Shown piece after piece: positions 1 to 6,870 of a DNA stretch of 19,314 nucleotides; position 1 is the first letter of the stretch, and every line of letters begins with the position of its first letter. Made by a program: the position numbers and the translations under genes. A model generated the notes under the pieces. The model was not told where the DNA came from. It saw only the letters and a program-made list of their open reading frames with translations, and ran no database searches. The stretch is from Porphyromonadaceae bacterium UBA7141. Its GTDB lineage: Bacteria; Bacteroidota; Bacteroidia; Bacteroidales; Muribaculaceae. The DNA lies in contig DKWX01000007.1 in assembly GCA_002491945.1 (NCBI GenBank), positions 1 through 19,314 on the forward strand, read 5' to 3'.

Positions 1-57
1 ACGGATTGCTCCACTGGTGTTTGAGACCAGCGCGTCTACCGATTCCGCCATCAGGGC
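1..57 (-). tRNA. tRNA-Leu(CAA), 5' part only
   Basis: Read on the minus strand, position 57 begins a tRNA with acceptor strand GCCCTGA, a D-arm of the leucine type (GGCGGAATCGGTAGACGCGC) and an anticodon arm with stem CTGGT/ACCAG. The seven-base loop CTCAAAC places anticodon CAA at plus positions 21-23, which reads the Leu codon TTG. After the anticodon stem the sequence runs into what should be the long class II variable arm, and it is cut by the window edge at position 1. The T-arm and 3' end are therefore not visible. The D-arm and leucine-like acceptor make the assignment strong. Confidence 0.93.
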
Positions 58-63
58 TTCCAA

Positions 64-89
64 CGGCTGCAGCTTTCGGGCTGCAACCG
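64..89 (-). other. Hairpin in the 5' leader of the tRNA-Leu transcript
   Basis: Bases 64-73 (CGGCTGCAGC) pair with 80-89 (GCTGCAACCG) as a 10-bp stem with one G-U pair (on the minus-strand RNA) and a six-base loop. It ends six bases before the mature 5' end of the tRNA and begins a few bases after the start expected from the promoter at 100-131. It would therefore sit at the very 5' end of the pre-tRNA, in the piece that RNase P removes. No T-run follows it on the minus strand, so it is not a normal intrinsic terminator. Confidence 0.55.
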
Positions 90-99
90 ATATTCATGA

Positions 100-131
100 C
101 AAAATTAATACTTTTTTCTTATTCTGCCAAA
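100..131 (-). promoter_or_regulatory. Bacteroidetes-type promoter for tRNA-Leu
   Basis: On the minus strand, TTTG (plus 128-131) lies 20 bases upstream of TAATTTTG (plus 100-107). This matches the Bacteroidetes primary sigma factor consensus of -33 TTTG and -7 TAnnTTTG. The implied start near position 93 gives the tRNA a leader of about 35 bases. Confidence 0.75.
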
Positions 132-248
132 CCGATTGGCACAAACTTATATTAATTTAATCTACCACTGTGGATTGAGGTGTAGATTGAAACGATGGAG
201 TCGCTTCAACTTTTTCAACGACAAGATTCGCTAATATTTTGAGCTGAC
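132..248. other. AT-rich gap with one short inverted repeat
   Basis: No ORF is recognisable here. AATCTAC at 159-165 is complementary to GTAGATT at 182-188, so a 7-bp stem with a 16-base loop is possible. The rest is AT-rich and I could not assign it. Confidence 0.35.
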
Positions 249-361
249 AAGCAAGTGTTTTATATTTAAGTATGTGTTCAAATTGAATTTATACAATATG
301 CGGCACTGTTTCTCCGCTGCATAGTTGCCAGATCTGAGCACTTACTTTTAAGCACCTACTT
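249..361 (+). repeat. Dispersed intergenic repeat, copy 1 (bounded by inverted arms)
   Basis: The 35-base core at 268-302 matches the cores at 12166-12200 and 19240-19274 with one or two mismatches, and all three share AATTTATACAATATGCG. The left arm (from AAGCAAGTGTT at 249) matches the start of copy 2. At 336-361 a related sequence returns in inverted form (AGCACTTACTTTTAAGCACC), so this copy is bounded by imperfect inverted arms. The right arm reaches the stop codon of the gene at 360. The T-loop hairpin module of copies 2 and 3 is missing; instead GCGG/CCGC can pair around a 10-base loop (300-317). Whether this is a miniature transposable element, a REP-like element or a terminator cannot be decided here. 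Confidence 0.7.
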
Positions 362-1775
362 ACTCATATACTATCTTGGTCTTGCGTATCATCCGCCAGC
401 AACCGTTTTCGAAGATGGCTGTGCCCGACTGGATGGTGCGTATACATGCGGCATCTTCGGTGGCCAGCAAATCGGGAGCCGTGCAACCTCCGGCCAGATA
501 ATGGTCGGGGTTCTCAAGACAGCGTTCTATCACTTCGGTCATCTGCAGCACCCGGTAGGAGCCGGTATAGCCATCGGTCGTAGTGAGTACGAATACCGTC
601 TTGTCGGCCACCGGACGACGGTCGGCCCTTACGAACAGTCCCTTGGGATTCACTCTGCCGAGATATATCTCGCGGGGTTCATCCACCTCTTCCTGCACAG
701 GAGCCACCTTGCGGGGTGCCACACGCTCAGGCGAGGCCTCCGGCCGTACGGCTGCGGCTTCGCTCCTCGAAGCCGCAGCCGAAGCATCTCTGCGCACTGT
801 CTCTGCCGGAGCTGCCGACGCGGCTGACGCCATGGCTTCGGCCGCACGCAGACGCCCGCGCACTGCGTCAAGTTCGCGTCTGGCCTCGGTCAGGTCTGAC
901 TCCAGACGCCCGTTTTCTTCGCCAAGGCGCATACACTGTTCGCGCAGTCCTTTTATCTCTCGGTGCAATGCCCGCACTTCGTCATTATCGGCTGCCGATG
1001 TCTCGTTACGCGGCTGCGTGGCTTTCGGTTCCGATGTTCTGTGGCGCGGCTCACTGTCGGAATCCGTGTCGTCGCTCTTCTTTTCAGACTGCTGCATTGT
1101 CTTTGAAGCGAATATCACCAGCCAAACCACCACTCCCACCAGAACAATGAGCGCCACGATGTAGATCCATGTGGAGCCGGAGCCACTCCGGCGGCTGTTT
1201 CGGTCAGACGGTTCTTCCTCGACTGTGACTGAAGTATCAACAGCGGCCCCACCCTCTGTCGGGGTCGGCTGAGCCGATGCAGCCGGCTGCACCGGCGCTG
1301 CTTCGGCAGCCGCGGGTTCCGGCTTCGGTGTTTCAGACGGCGCAGCCTCTGCCGGCACCTGCTCTGTGGCGGCAGGCGCGGCAGACACTGTCATGGCATT
1401 CAGTTTCCCCTCCACGCGGCGACGCGCCACCTTCCCTTCGGCCTTTAGTCCGGCCGAGTTGAAGAAAGTGCCGCTCCAGTAGGCCACGAGCTTCTTCTTA
1501 TCCCAGGTCGCATAGTCAGAAGGCGTCGATACTGCCTTGAAGGCTTTCAGGTTGGCACGCTCAGTCTCCTTCAGCATCTTTTCGAGTTCGGCCATGGTAG
1601 CGGGCATCTTCCCCTCTTCCATATATCCGGCGCCGTTATTGGCATAGCGAAGATACCAGAATGCCGTGATGGTGCGTGCCTGCTCCATTTCTTTCTGACT
1701 CACGGCCCGGGCCGGCAATGCCATGCCCAGCAGGAGCAAGGACAGTGCCAGCGTCTTAAGAATACGCTTCAGCAT
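360..1775 (-). CDS. Signal-peptide, single-pass membrane, coiled-coil protein of unknown function
   Basis: This 471-residue protein has no function I recognise. Residues 1-24 form a signal peptide (hydrophobic stretch, then PARA). Residues 25-125 form a small, probably globular domain with a Trp/Tyr-rich segment (AFWYLRYANNG). Residues 130-200 are a disordered Ala/Pro/Glu linker, and 203-223 a clear transmembrane helix followed by a charged Asp/Ser stretch. Residues 264-313 are a strong coiled coil. A second low-complexity linker leads to a compact C-terminal domain (about 368-471) with Cys419, Cys431, Cys444 and Cys459. If the signal peptide is cleaved, the N-terminal domain is periplasmic and the coiled coil and C-terminal domain are cytoplasmic. 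Its start codon overlaps the yebC stop by one base (TAATG), so translation is probably coupled and the gene belongs to the pheT-yebC block. Confidence 0.8.
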   Translation of the reverse strand: MLKRILKTLALSLLLLGMALPARAVSQKEMEQARTITAFWYLRYANNGAGYMEEGKMPATMAELEKMLKETERANLKAFKAVSTPSDYATWDKKKLVAYWSGTFFNSAGLKAEGKVARRRVEGKLNAMTVSAAPAATEQVPAEAAPSETPKPEPAAAEAAPVQPAASAQPTPTEGGAAVDTSVTVEEEPSDRNSRRSGSGSTWIYIVALIVLVGVVVWLVIFASKTMQQSEKKSDDTDSDSEPRHRTSEPKATQPRNETSAADNDEVRALHREIKGLREQCMRLGEENGRLESDLTEARRELDAVRGRLRAAEAMASAASAAPAETVRRDASAAASRSEAAAVRPEASPERVAPRKVAPVQEEVDEPREIYLGRVNPKGLFVRADRRPVADKTVFVLTTTDGYTGSYRVLQMTEVIERCLENPDHYLAGGCTAPDLLATEDAACIRTIQSGTAIFENGCWRMIRKTKIVYE

Positions 1776-2497
1776 TATTCCGCGTCCTCCTCTTTCATGT
1801 TGTGGAACACGTTCTGAACATCGTCATCGTCTTCGAAGCGCTCCAGTAGTTTCTCGATTGTCTCGCGCTGTTCGGGTGTCACCTCCTTGTAGTCGGTGGG
1901 AATGCGCTCAAATTCGGCTGATACAATCTCTACGCCGCTGTCTTCGAGAAATTTCTGAAGGTTGGCAAACTGCTCGAAGGCACCATAGATCAGCCATTCC
2001 TCTTCGTCTGCCTCGAGTTCAGCCTCGTAGTCCATAAGTGATAGTTCGAACTCTTCTTTGTCAAGGTCTTCGGCCGGCTTGATGTGGAACACGCTCTTGT
2101 GGTCGAACAGGAACGACAGCGAGCCCTGGGTGCCCAGCGAGCCTCCATGCTTGGTGAAGTAGCTGCGCACATTGGCCACGGTGCGCTGGTTGTTGTCGGT
2201 GGCTGTCTCCACTACGATGGCAATGCCGAAGGGGCCGTACCCTTCGTATACTATTTCTTTGTAGTCGGATGCATCCTTGTCGGTGGCTTTCTTGATAGCG
2301 CGGTCGATGGTGTCTTTAGGCATGTTGGCCGCCTTGGCATTGTGGATCAGCACACGCAGACGCGGATTCATGGCAGGGTCCGGACCGCCGGCTTTTGCAG
2401 CGATGGTGATTTCTTTGCCGATGCGTGTGAATGTACGGCTCATGTTGCCCCAGCGTTTGAGCTTGCGGGCTTTACGGAATTCAAAAGCTCTTCCCAT
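1775..2497 (-). CDS. yebC: YebC/PmpR/TACO1-family protein
   Basis: The 240-residue product has the normal family length and start (MGRAFEFRKARKLKRWGNMS), followed by family blocks including GGPDPAMNPRLR, NAKAANMPKDTIDRAIKKA, YEGYGPFGIAIVVETATDNNQRTVANVR and GGSLGTQGSLSFLF. The C-terminus is very acidic (EDDDDVQNVFHNMKEEDAE). The family was first named as DNA-binding transcriptional regulators; more recent work on YebC/TACO1 members supports a ribosome-associated role in translating difficult sequences such as proline runs. Which role applies here cannot be told from sequence. It lies 95 bases downstream of pheT, behind a strong hairpin, and shares one base with the next gene. The pairing with pheT favours a translation role. 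Confidence 0.95.
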   Translation of the reverse strand: MGRAFEFRKARKLKRWGNMSRTFTRIGKEITIAAKAGGPDPAMNPRLRVLIHNAKAANMPKDTIDRAIKKATDKDASDYKEIVYEGYGPFGIAIVVETATDNNQRTVANVRSYFTKHGGSLGTQGSLSFLFDHKSVFHIKPAEDLDKEEFELSLMDYEAELEADEEEWLIYGAFEQFANLQKFLEDSGVEIVSAEFERIPTDYKEVTPEQRETIEKLLERFEDDDDVQNVFHNMKEEDAE

Positions 2498-2537
2498 GGG
2501 AGTTATGTCTGTTTTTGTTTTGTTGTTTTATTTTATT

Positions 2538-2574
2538 CCGGAGTCCCCCCCCGGTTGACGGGAGGGCACTCCGG
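2538..2574 (-). other. Long GC-rich hairpin between pheT and yebC
   Basis: CCGGAGT (2538-2544) pairs with ACTCCGG (2568-2574). The stem continues inward through a run of eight C (2545-2552) against CGGGAGGG (2559-2566), with two mismatches and loop GTTGA. On the minus strand it is followed by an A-rich stretch (about 2500-2537) rather than a T-run, so it is not a standard intrinsic terminator for pheT. No plus-strand gene ends here. An intercistronic processing or mRNA-stability element is the simplest reading. Confidence 0.6.
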
Positions 2575-2592
2575 CGAATATCATTGACGGAA

Positions 2593-5085
2593 TCAGCGCA
2601 GTTCGGCTCCGACGTTCTTTGTCAGTGAATCGATGATTTTCTTCATCACCGCGTCGATCTGGCGGTCATTGAGGGTCTTTTCTTCATCCTGCAGAGTCAT
2701 TGCCACAGCATACGACTTCTTGCCTGCAGGTAGATTTTTGCCTTCATATACATCGAATAGCCACACTTCGCGAAGCAGCTTGCGCTCTGCTTTGCGGATT
2801 GCTTCTTCGACGCGGGCGAAGGGCACATCGGCATCAAGCAGAAGAGCCAGATCGCGGCGCACGGGCTGCGTCTTGGGAAGCGGCGCGTAGAGCACTTCGG
2901 TGCGTGAGGCCATGCGATACAGTTCGTCCCAGTCAAACTCTGCGTATGCCACATCGCCTTCTATGCCGAAGCGTTGCAGTTCCTTACGGCTTATCAGGCC
3001 GAGATGGCCAAGATTCTTGCCGGCTTTCGATTCGATGCGGAGTCTGACAGAGAATATCTGATTGTGGTCCTGGCTGTAGCGCAGTGCGCCTTGCGGAATG
3101 CCAAGGGTGCGCAACAGATTCTCTACCACACCTTTCAGGTCGTAGACTGTGGCCTCTGCCCTCTGGCTGTTCCATCCCGGAAGACGGAAATCACCGGTGA
3201 GCCAAAGCGCGAGGTGCATCGACTCACTGTAGGCTGCGAGGGGACGGTCAGGTCTGGATTCGGCTCGGGCGGGGTCATAGCTATAGACGTTGCCGAATTC
3301 GTAGAGGCGGAGGTCCGAAGCCTTGCGGTTGACATTATGACTTATCGATTCCAATCCGCCATAAAGCAGTGTCTGGCGCATCAGGCTGAGGTCCTGACTG
3401 AGTGGATTCATCACCACCACTGCGCTGCTACGCGGATACACTTCATTCTCCTCGTAATATAAGAGTGCGGTCAGTGAATTGTTGAGGATCTCCATGAATC
3501 CCTGTGCGGTCAGCGCGTCGCTTACGTTCTGCTGCAGCGCATAGCTGAAGTCGGTGGCACCGCGCTGAGAAAGATTCGCGTGCATTTCTGTGCCGAACTC
3601 CACATTGTTGTAGCCGTAGACACGCAATATTTCCTCTACCACATCGCATGGGCGGGTGACATCGACACGATACGTCGGCACATGCAGACGCAGCACATCG
3701 GGATTTTCCGTCTCCGTCACTCCGAATTCGAGGGCTTTCAGTATGCACACCACCATCTCGCGAGGTATATCCTTGCCTATTAGCGAGTTGCAGTATGCAA
3801 GTGAGAAGTCGACCTCTGCCGGGAGTATCTCATGTGGGTAAAAGTCGGTCAGCGGACCGCATATTTCACCGCCTGCCAGCTGCTGCACCATCACTGCGGC
3901 CAGTCTGGCGGCATAGAGTGTGACCGAGGGGTCTGTGCCACGCTCGTAGCGGAATGAGGCATCGGTGCTCAGTCCGTGACGGCGGGCCGTGCGGCGTACA
4001 CGTGTGGGATTGAACCAGGCGCTCTCGATGAAGATATCGCGGGTAGTCTCGGTCACTCCTGAATCAAGGCCGCCGAACACTCCGGCCATACACACCGGTT
4101 TCTCTGCGTCACATATCATCATGTCGCGGTCAGAGAGTTTATGCTCTACTCCATCGAGAGTCACAAATGGAGTACCCTCCGCACATGTGCGCACCACGAT
4201 ACGCTCCCCCTTGATATGCGCAAGGTCGAAGCAGTGCAGCGGTTGCCCGATACCGAGCAGTATGAAGTTGGTGATGTCTACAATATTATTGATCGGGCGC
4301 TGACCGGCGGCTATAAGCAGATTGCGCAGCCATTCCGGCGATTCTGCCACTTTGACGCCACGCACCGTGATGCCTGTGTATCGGCCGCACCCTTCGGTGT
4401 CGAGCACTTCCACGGCAACGCCGCCATCAGGGCGGTCGATGGCGAAAGCATTCTCATCCGGGATTCTCACCTCCGGAAGCACTGCCAGAGTATCGTCCGC
4501 ATAGCGCTCTTTCCAAAGATGGGCCTTCAGATCGCGGGCACATCCGTAGTGGCTGGCGGCATCCACGCGGTTGGGAGTCAGTTCCACTTCGAGGCGATAG
4601 TCGCTTTCCACTTTGAAATATTTTGCGGCCGGGGTGCCGGGAGCCACATCCTCGCCAAGCACCATTATTCCGTCGTGGCTTTCGCCGAGTCCGATTTCAT
4701 CTTCAGCGCAAATCATGCCGAATGATTCCACTCCGCGGATTTTCGACTTGCGAATCTGAAACTCCTTGTCGCCGTCATATAGCGTAGTGCCTACGGTGGC
4801 CACTACCACCGTCTGGCCGGCCGCCACATTGGGAGCGCCACACACTATCCGGGTAGCCTGACCGTCGCCAAGGTCAACGGTGGTGATGTGCAGATGGTCG
4901 GAATCCGGATGAGGCTCGCATGTGAGCACTTTGCCTATGACGATACCTCTAAGTCCGCCACGGATGCTCTCCACCTCTTCCACATTGTCGCATTCAAGAC
5001 CAAGAGAAGTGAACACCGCCGCAAGCTCGCGGGGAGTATAGTCGAAATCAATATAGCGTTTGAGCCATTTGTATGAGATGTCCAT
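2593..5085 (-). CDS. pheT: Phenylalanine-tRNA ligase beta subunit
   Basis: PheT charges tRNA-Phe as part of an alpha2-beta2 cytosolic enzyme whose PheS subunit holds the active site. The 830-residue product is a full-length bacterial PheT. It has the start MDISYKWLKRYIDFDYTP, a tRNA-binding OB-fold domain around residues 40-155 (ICAEDEIGLG near its end), the B3/B4 editing region around 220-395 (NNIVDITNFILLGIGQPLHCFD), the B5 domain around 415-490, a catalytic-like core, and the FDX-ACB anticodon-binding domain in the last 95 residues (PVRRDLALLLDADVPF, then EKTLNDRQIDAVMKKI). pheS is not in the window. The gene is preceded by a structured leader of about 130 bases and is the first gene of the leftward block with yebC. 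Confidence 0.98.
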   Translation of the reverse strand: MDISYKWLKRYIDFDYTPRELAAVFTSLGLECDNVEEVESIRGGLRGIVIGKVLTCEPHPDSDHLHITTVDLGDGQATRIVCGAPNVAAGQTVVVATVGTTLYDGDKEFQIRKSKIRGVESFGMICAEDEIGLGESHDGIMVLGEDVAPGTPAAKYFKVESDYRLEVELTPNRVDAASHYGCARDLKAHLWKERYADDTLAVLPEVRIPDENAFAIDRPDGGVAVEVLDTEGCGRYTGITVRGVKVAESPEWLRNLLIAAGQRPINNIVDITNFILLGIGQPLHCFDLAHIKGERIVVRTCAEGTPFVTLDGVEHKLSDRDMMICDAEKPVCMAGVFGGLDSGVTETTRDIFIESAWFNPTRVRRTARRHGLSTDASFRYERGTDPSVTLYAARLAAVMVQQLAGGEICGPLTDFYPHEILPAEVDFSLAYCNSLIGKDIPREMVVCILKALEFGVTETENPDVLRLHVPTYRVDVTRPCDVVEEILRVYGYNNVEFGTEMHANLSQRGATDFSYALQQNVSDALTAQGFMEILNNSLTALLYYEENEVYPRSSAVVVMNPLSQDLSLMRQTLLYGGLESISHNVNRKASDLRLYEFGNVYSYDPARAESRPDRPLAAYSESMHLALWLTGDFRLPGWNSQRAEATVYDLKGVVENLLRTLGIPQGALRYSQDHNQIFSVRLRIESKAGKNLGHLGLISRKELQRFGIEGDVAYAEFDWDELYRMASRTEVLYAPLPKTQPVRRDLALLLDADVPFARVEEAIRKAERKLLREVWLFDVYEGKNLPAGKKSYAVAMTLQDEEKTLNDRQIDAVMKKIIDSLTKNVGAELR

Positions 5086-5225
5086 AATAAATATATGAAG
5101 CTGTTGTTATTGTAGGTCGGGGCAGGCTGGCCGGCAATGACGCTGTCGGCGTCACCGCATCATGCAGACCGCAAGGTGCTCTATCCCCTCTCAAGGGCGC
5201 TGAGCACTCCCAAAATGCAAAATTA
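5086..5225 (-). promoter_or_regulatory. Structured leader and -7 box upstream of pheT
   Basis: A -7 match, TAATTTTG on the minus strand (plus 5218-5225), implies a leader of about 125 bases. I saw no convincing -33 element. Two stems lie in the leader. GTGCTC (5176-5181) pairs with GAGCAC (5202-5207) and encloses CCCT/AGGG. TGACGC (5138-5143) pairs with GCGTCA (5149-5154) around a five-base loop. No Phe-rich leader peptide or T-box consensus was seen. The structures could be regulatory, or simply part of an untranslated GC-rich spacer. Confidence 0.4.
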
Positions 5226-5332
5226 ATCAATTTCCGGCGCTTTTTTTATTTCTGGACACCCTTTTTTACCCCCTCGTTGCCCTTTTTTTGATTCTTTTCC
5301 CAGTTTTAAGGGGATATTGTGAAGATTTTTTG

Positions 5333-5340
5333 TAAATTTG
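5333..5340 (+). promoter_or_regulatory. -7 box of the psd-pssA promoter
   Basis: TAAATTTG matches TAnnTTTG exactly. The expected -33 TTG is not present at 19-21 bases, so only the -7 element is supported. It places the transcript start near 5347, which rules out translation starting upstream of it and supports the psd start at 5407. Confidence 0.5.
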
Positions 5341-5406
5341 TACGTGCGTTGCCGGGAACCTGAGGTTGCCGACACATTAAAACATACAGTTACCCCTACT
5401 ACCGCA

Positions 5407-6072
5407 ATGAAAATCCATCACGAAGGTACGAATATACTAATAATGCTTTTTCTGGTGCTGGCAGCCCTCAACATCCCGGTATGGCTGTTTCTGCCGCCCT
5501 GGATTATGCCGGCATTGCTCTCTGCGGTGTCGTTATTGGTATATTCTTTCGTGTTCAATTTCTTCCGGTGTCCGAAACGCACTTTCCACGGCTCTTCCGA
5601 CGGGCTGGTGGTAAGCTCTGTCGACGGGAAGGTAGTGGCTATCGAGCGGGTTTATGAGCCGGAGTTCCTACACGCAGAGGCGATTCTGCTCTCGGTATTC
5701 ATGTCGCCGCTCAACGTACATGCGAACTGGTATCCGGTCTCAGGCGTTGTAGAATACGTGGAGCATCACAACGGGCGATTCCTTTCCGCCTATCTTCCGA
5801 AGAGCAGCACTGAAAACGAACGCTCCACAATCGGGATGCGCCTCTCCAACGGCCAGCTAATCACGGTGCGCCAGATTGCGGGAGCCATGGCCCGCCGGAT
5901 TGTCACCTATGCCGCTGTGGGCGACAATGCCTCTATCGATGAGCATCTCGGATTCATCAAATTCGGATCTCGGGTCGATATCTATCTACCTCTTGACTGC
6001 GACATTCTGGTAAAAATGGGACAGATTACCCGCGGTGGCCTGACCCCTATCGCTCGCCTTGACAAAAAATGA
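5407..6072 (+). CDS. psd: Phosphatidylserine decarboxylase, short (archaeal-type) form
   Basis: This enzyme decarboxylates phosphatidylserine to phosphatidylethanolamine. Residues 10-30 and 33-52 are hydrophobic membrane segments. The catalytic part carries SVDGKV (Asp73), FMSPLNVHANWYPVSG (His105) and the self-cleavage site FGSR, where Gly187-Ser188 is the expected cut that turns the serine into the pyruvoyl cofactor. At 221 residues it fits the short PSD family rather than the longer E. coli form. An in-frame extension to 5338 overlaps the -7 promoter box, so ATG at 5407 is preferred. Its last four bases overlap the start of pssA (ATGA), so the two steps of phosphatidylethanolamine synthesis are translationally linked. 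Confidence 0.95.
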   Translation: MKIHHEGTNILIMLFLVLAALNIPVWLFLPPWIMPALLSAVSLLVYSFVFNFFRCPKRTFHGSSDGLVVSSVDGKVVAIERVYEPEFLHAEAILLSVFMSPLNVHANWYPVSGVVEYVEHHNGRFLSAYLPKSSTENERSTIGMRLSNGQLITVRQIAGAMARRIVTYAAVGDNASIDEHLGFIKFGSRVDIYLPLDCDILVKMGQITRGGLTPIARLDKK

Positions 6073-6782
6073 ATATCTTACGTAGAAATCTACCCAACGC
6101 ACTGACCTGTATCAATATACTGGCCGGATGCGTGGCAATCGTGTTTACATTCCATCCCTTGGACATTTCTGCCGGACTGACAGGTTGGCAATGGGCATGT
6201 ATCGCCATCGCTGTGGCTGTAGCCGCCGATTTCCTTGACGGCTTTACCGCACGTCTGCTCAAAGCATGGTCGGCTATGGGGAAGGGACTTGACTCTCTCT
6301 CAGATCTTGTCAGCTTCGGTGTGGCGCCAGCCATGCTGATGCTGAATATTCTCGCCATTCGGCCGGGAATCCCGGCCTGGCTCCCCTGGCTCACAATGAT
6401 TATCCCCGTCGCCGGCGCTCTGCGTCTGGCACGGTTTAATGTCGATACCCGCCAGACTTCATCTTTTATCGGTCTGCCGATTCCGGCAAATGCGCTTTTC
6501 TGGATCGGTTATGTGGCGGTAATATGGAATCACCCTGAATGGGGATGGCTCTGGAGCCCGGCTCTGATTATACCCATTATGTTGTTCGAGGCCTGGCTTA
6601 TGGTGTCGCCGCTGCCACTGTTCGCACTGAAGTTTCACGACTATGGCTGGAAAGGCAATGAATGCCGTTGGATTCTTATTGCCGCTTCGGCCGCAATCCT
6701 CATTTGCATCGGGCTGCAGGGGCTGATTCCGATAATTCTGTTTTATCTCCTGCTTTCGGCATTCTCTCGCCCGAAGCCATGA
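6069..6782 (+). CDS. pssA: CDP-diacylglycerol-serine O-phosphatidyltransferase
   Basis: The enzyme joins serine to CDP-diacylglycerol to make phosphatidylserine, the substrate of the Psd encoded just upstream. The CDP-alcohol phosphatidyltransferase signature is complete: Asp54, Asp57-Gly58, Ala61-Arg62, Gly71, Asp75 and Asp79 in the required spacing (DFLDGFTAR, then GKGLDSLSDLVSFGVAP). Further hydrophobic helices follow, with the conserved ALRLARFN and FIGLPIPANA stretches. The length of 237 residues is normal for the integral-membrane PssA type. Gene order psd, pssA, DUF4834 is a familiar Bacteroidales arrangement. An 88-base gap follows before the next gene. Confidence 0.95.
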   Translation: MNILRRNLPNALTCINILAGCVAIVFTFHPLDISAGLTGWQWACIAIAVAVAADFLDGFTARLLKAWSAMGKGLDSLSDLVSFGVAPAMLMLNILAIRPGIPAWLPWLTMIIPVAGALRLARFNVDTRQTSSFIGLPIPANALFWIGYVAVIWNHPEWGWLWSPALIIPIMLFEAWLMVSPLPLFALKFHDYGWKGNECRWILIAASAAILICIGLQGLIPIILFYLLLSAFSRPKP

Positions 6783-6870
6783 GCCGGCCGGATAATGACA
6801 CCCCGATGCAGCAGGCCACTCACACGCGACACTCTCTCCAGTCGTATTGTATATCCTTAGTTCTATCACA

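Noticed and set aside
583..1164. A 193-codon plus-strand ORF antisense to the coiled-coil protein gene
   Set aside because: Its Arg/Ser/Ala-rich sequence is what the opposite strand of a GC-rich Ala/Glu coding region gives; the minus-strand gene has a signal peptide, TM helix and coiled coil.
2084..2587. A 167-codon plus-strand ORF over yebC
   Set aside because: It is antisense to a clearly conserved yebC and has no recognisable family features.
5338..5406. An upstream in-frame extension of psd
   Set aside because: It overlaps the -7 box TAAATTTG at 5333-5340 and adds no membrane or family sequence; the start at 5407 is preferred.
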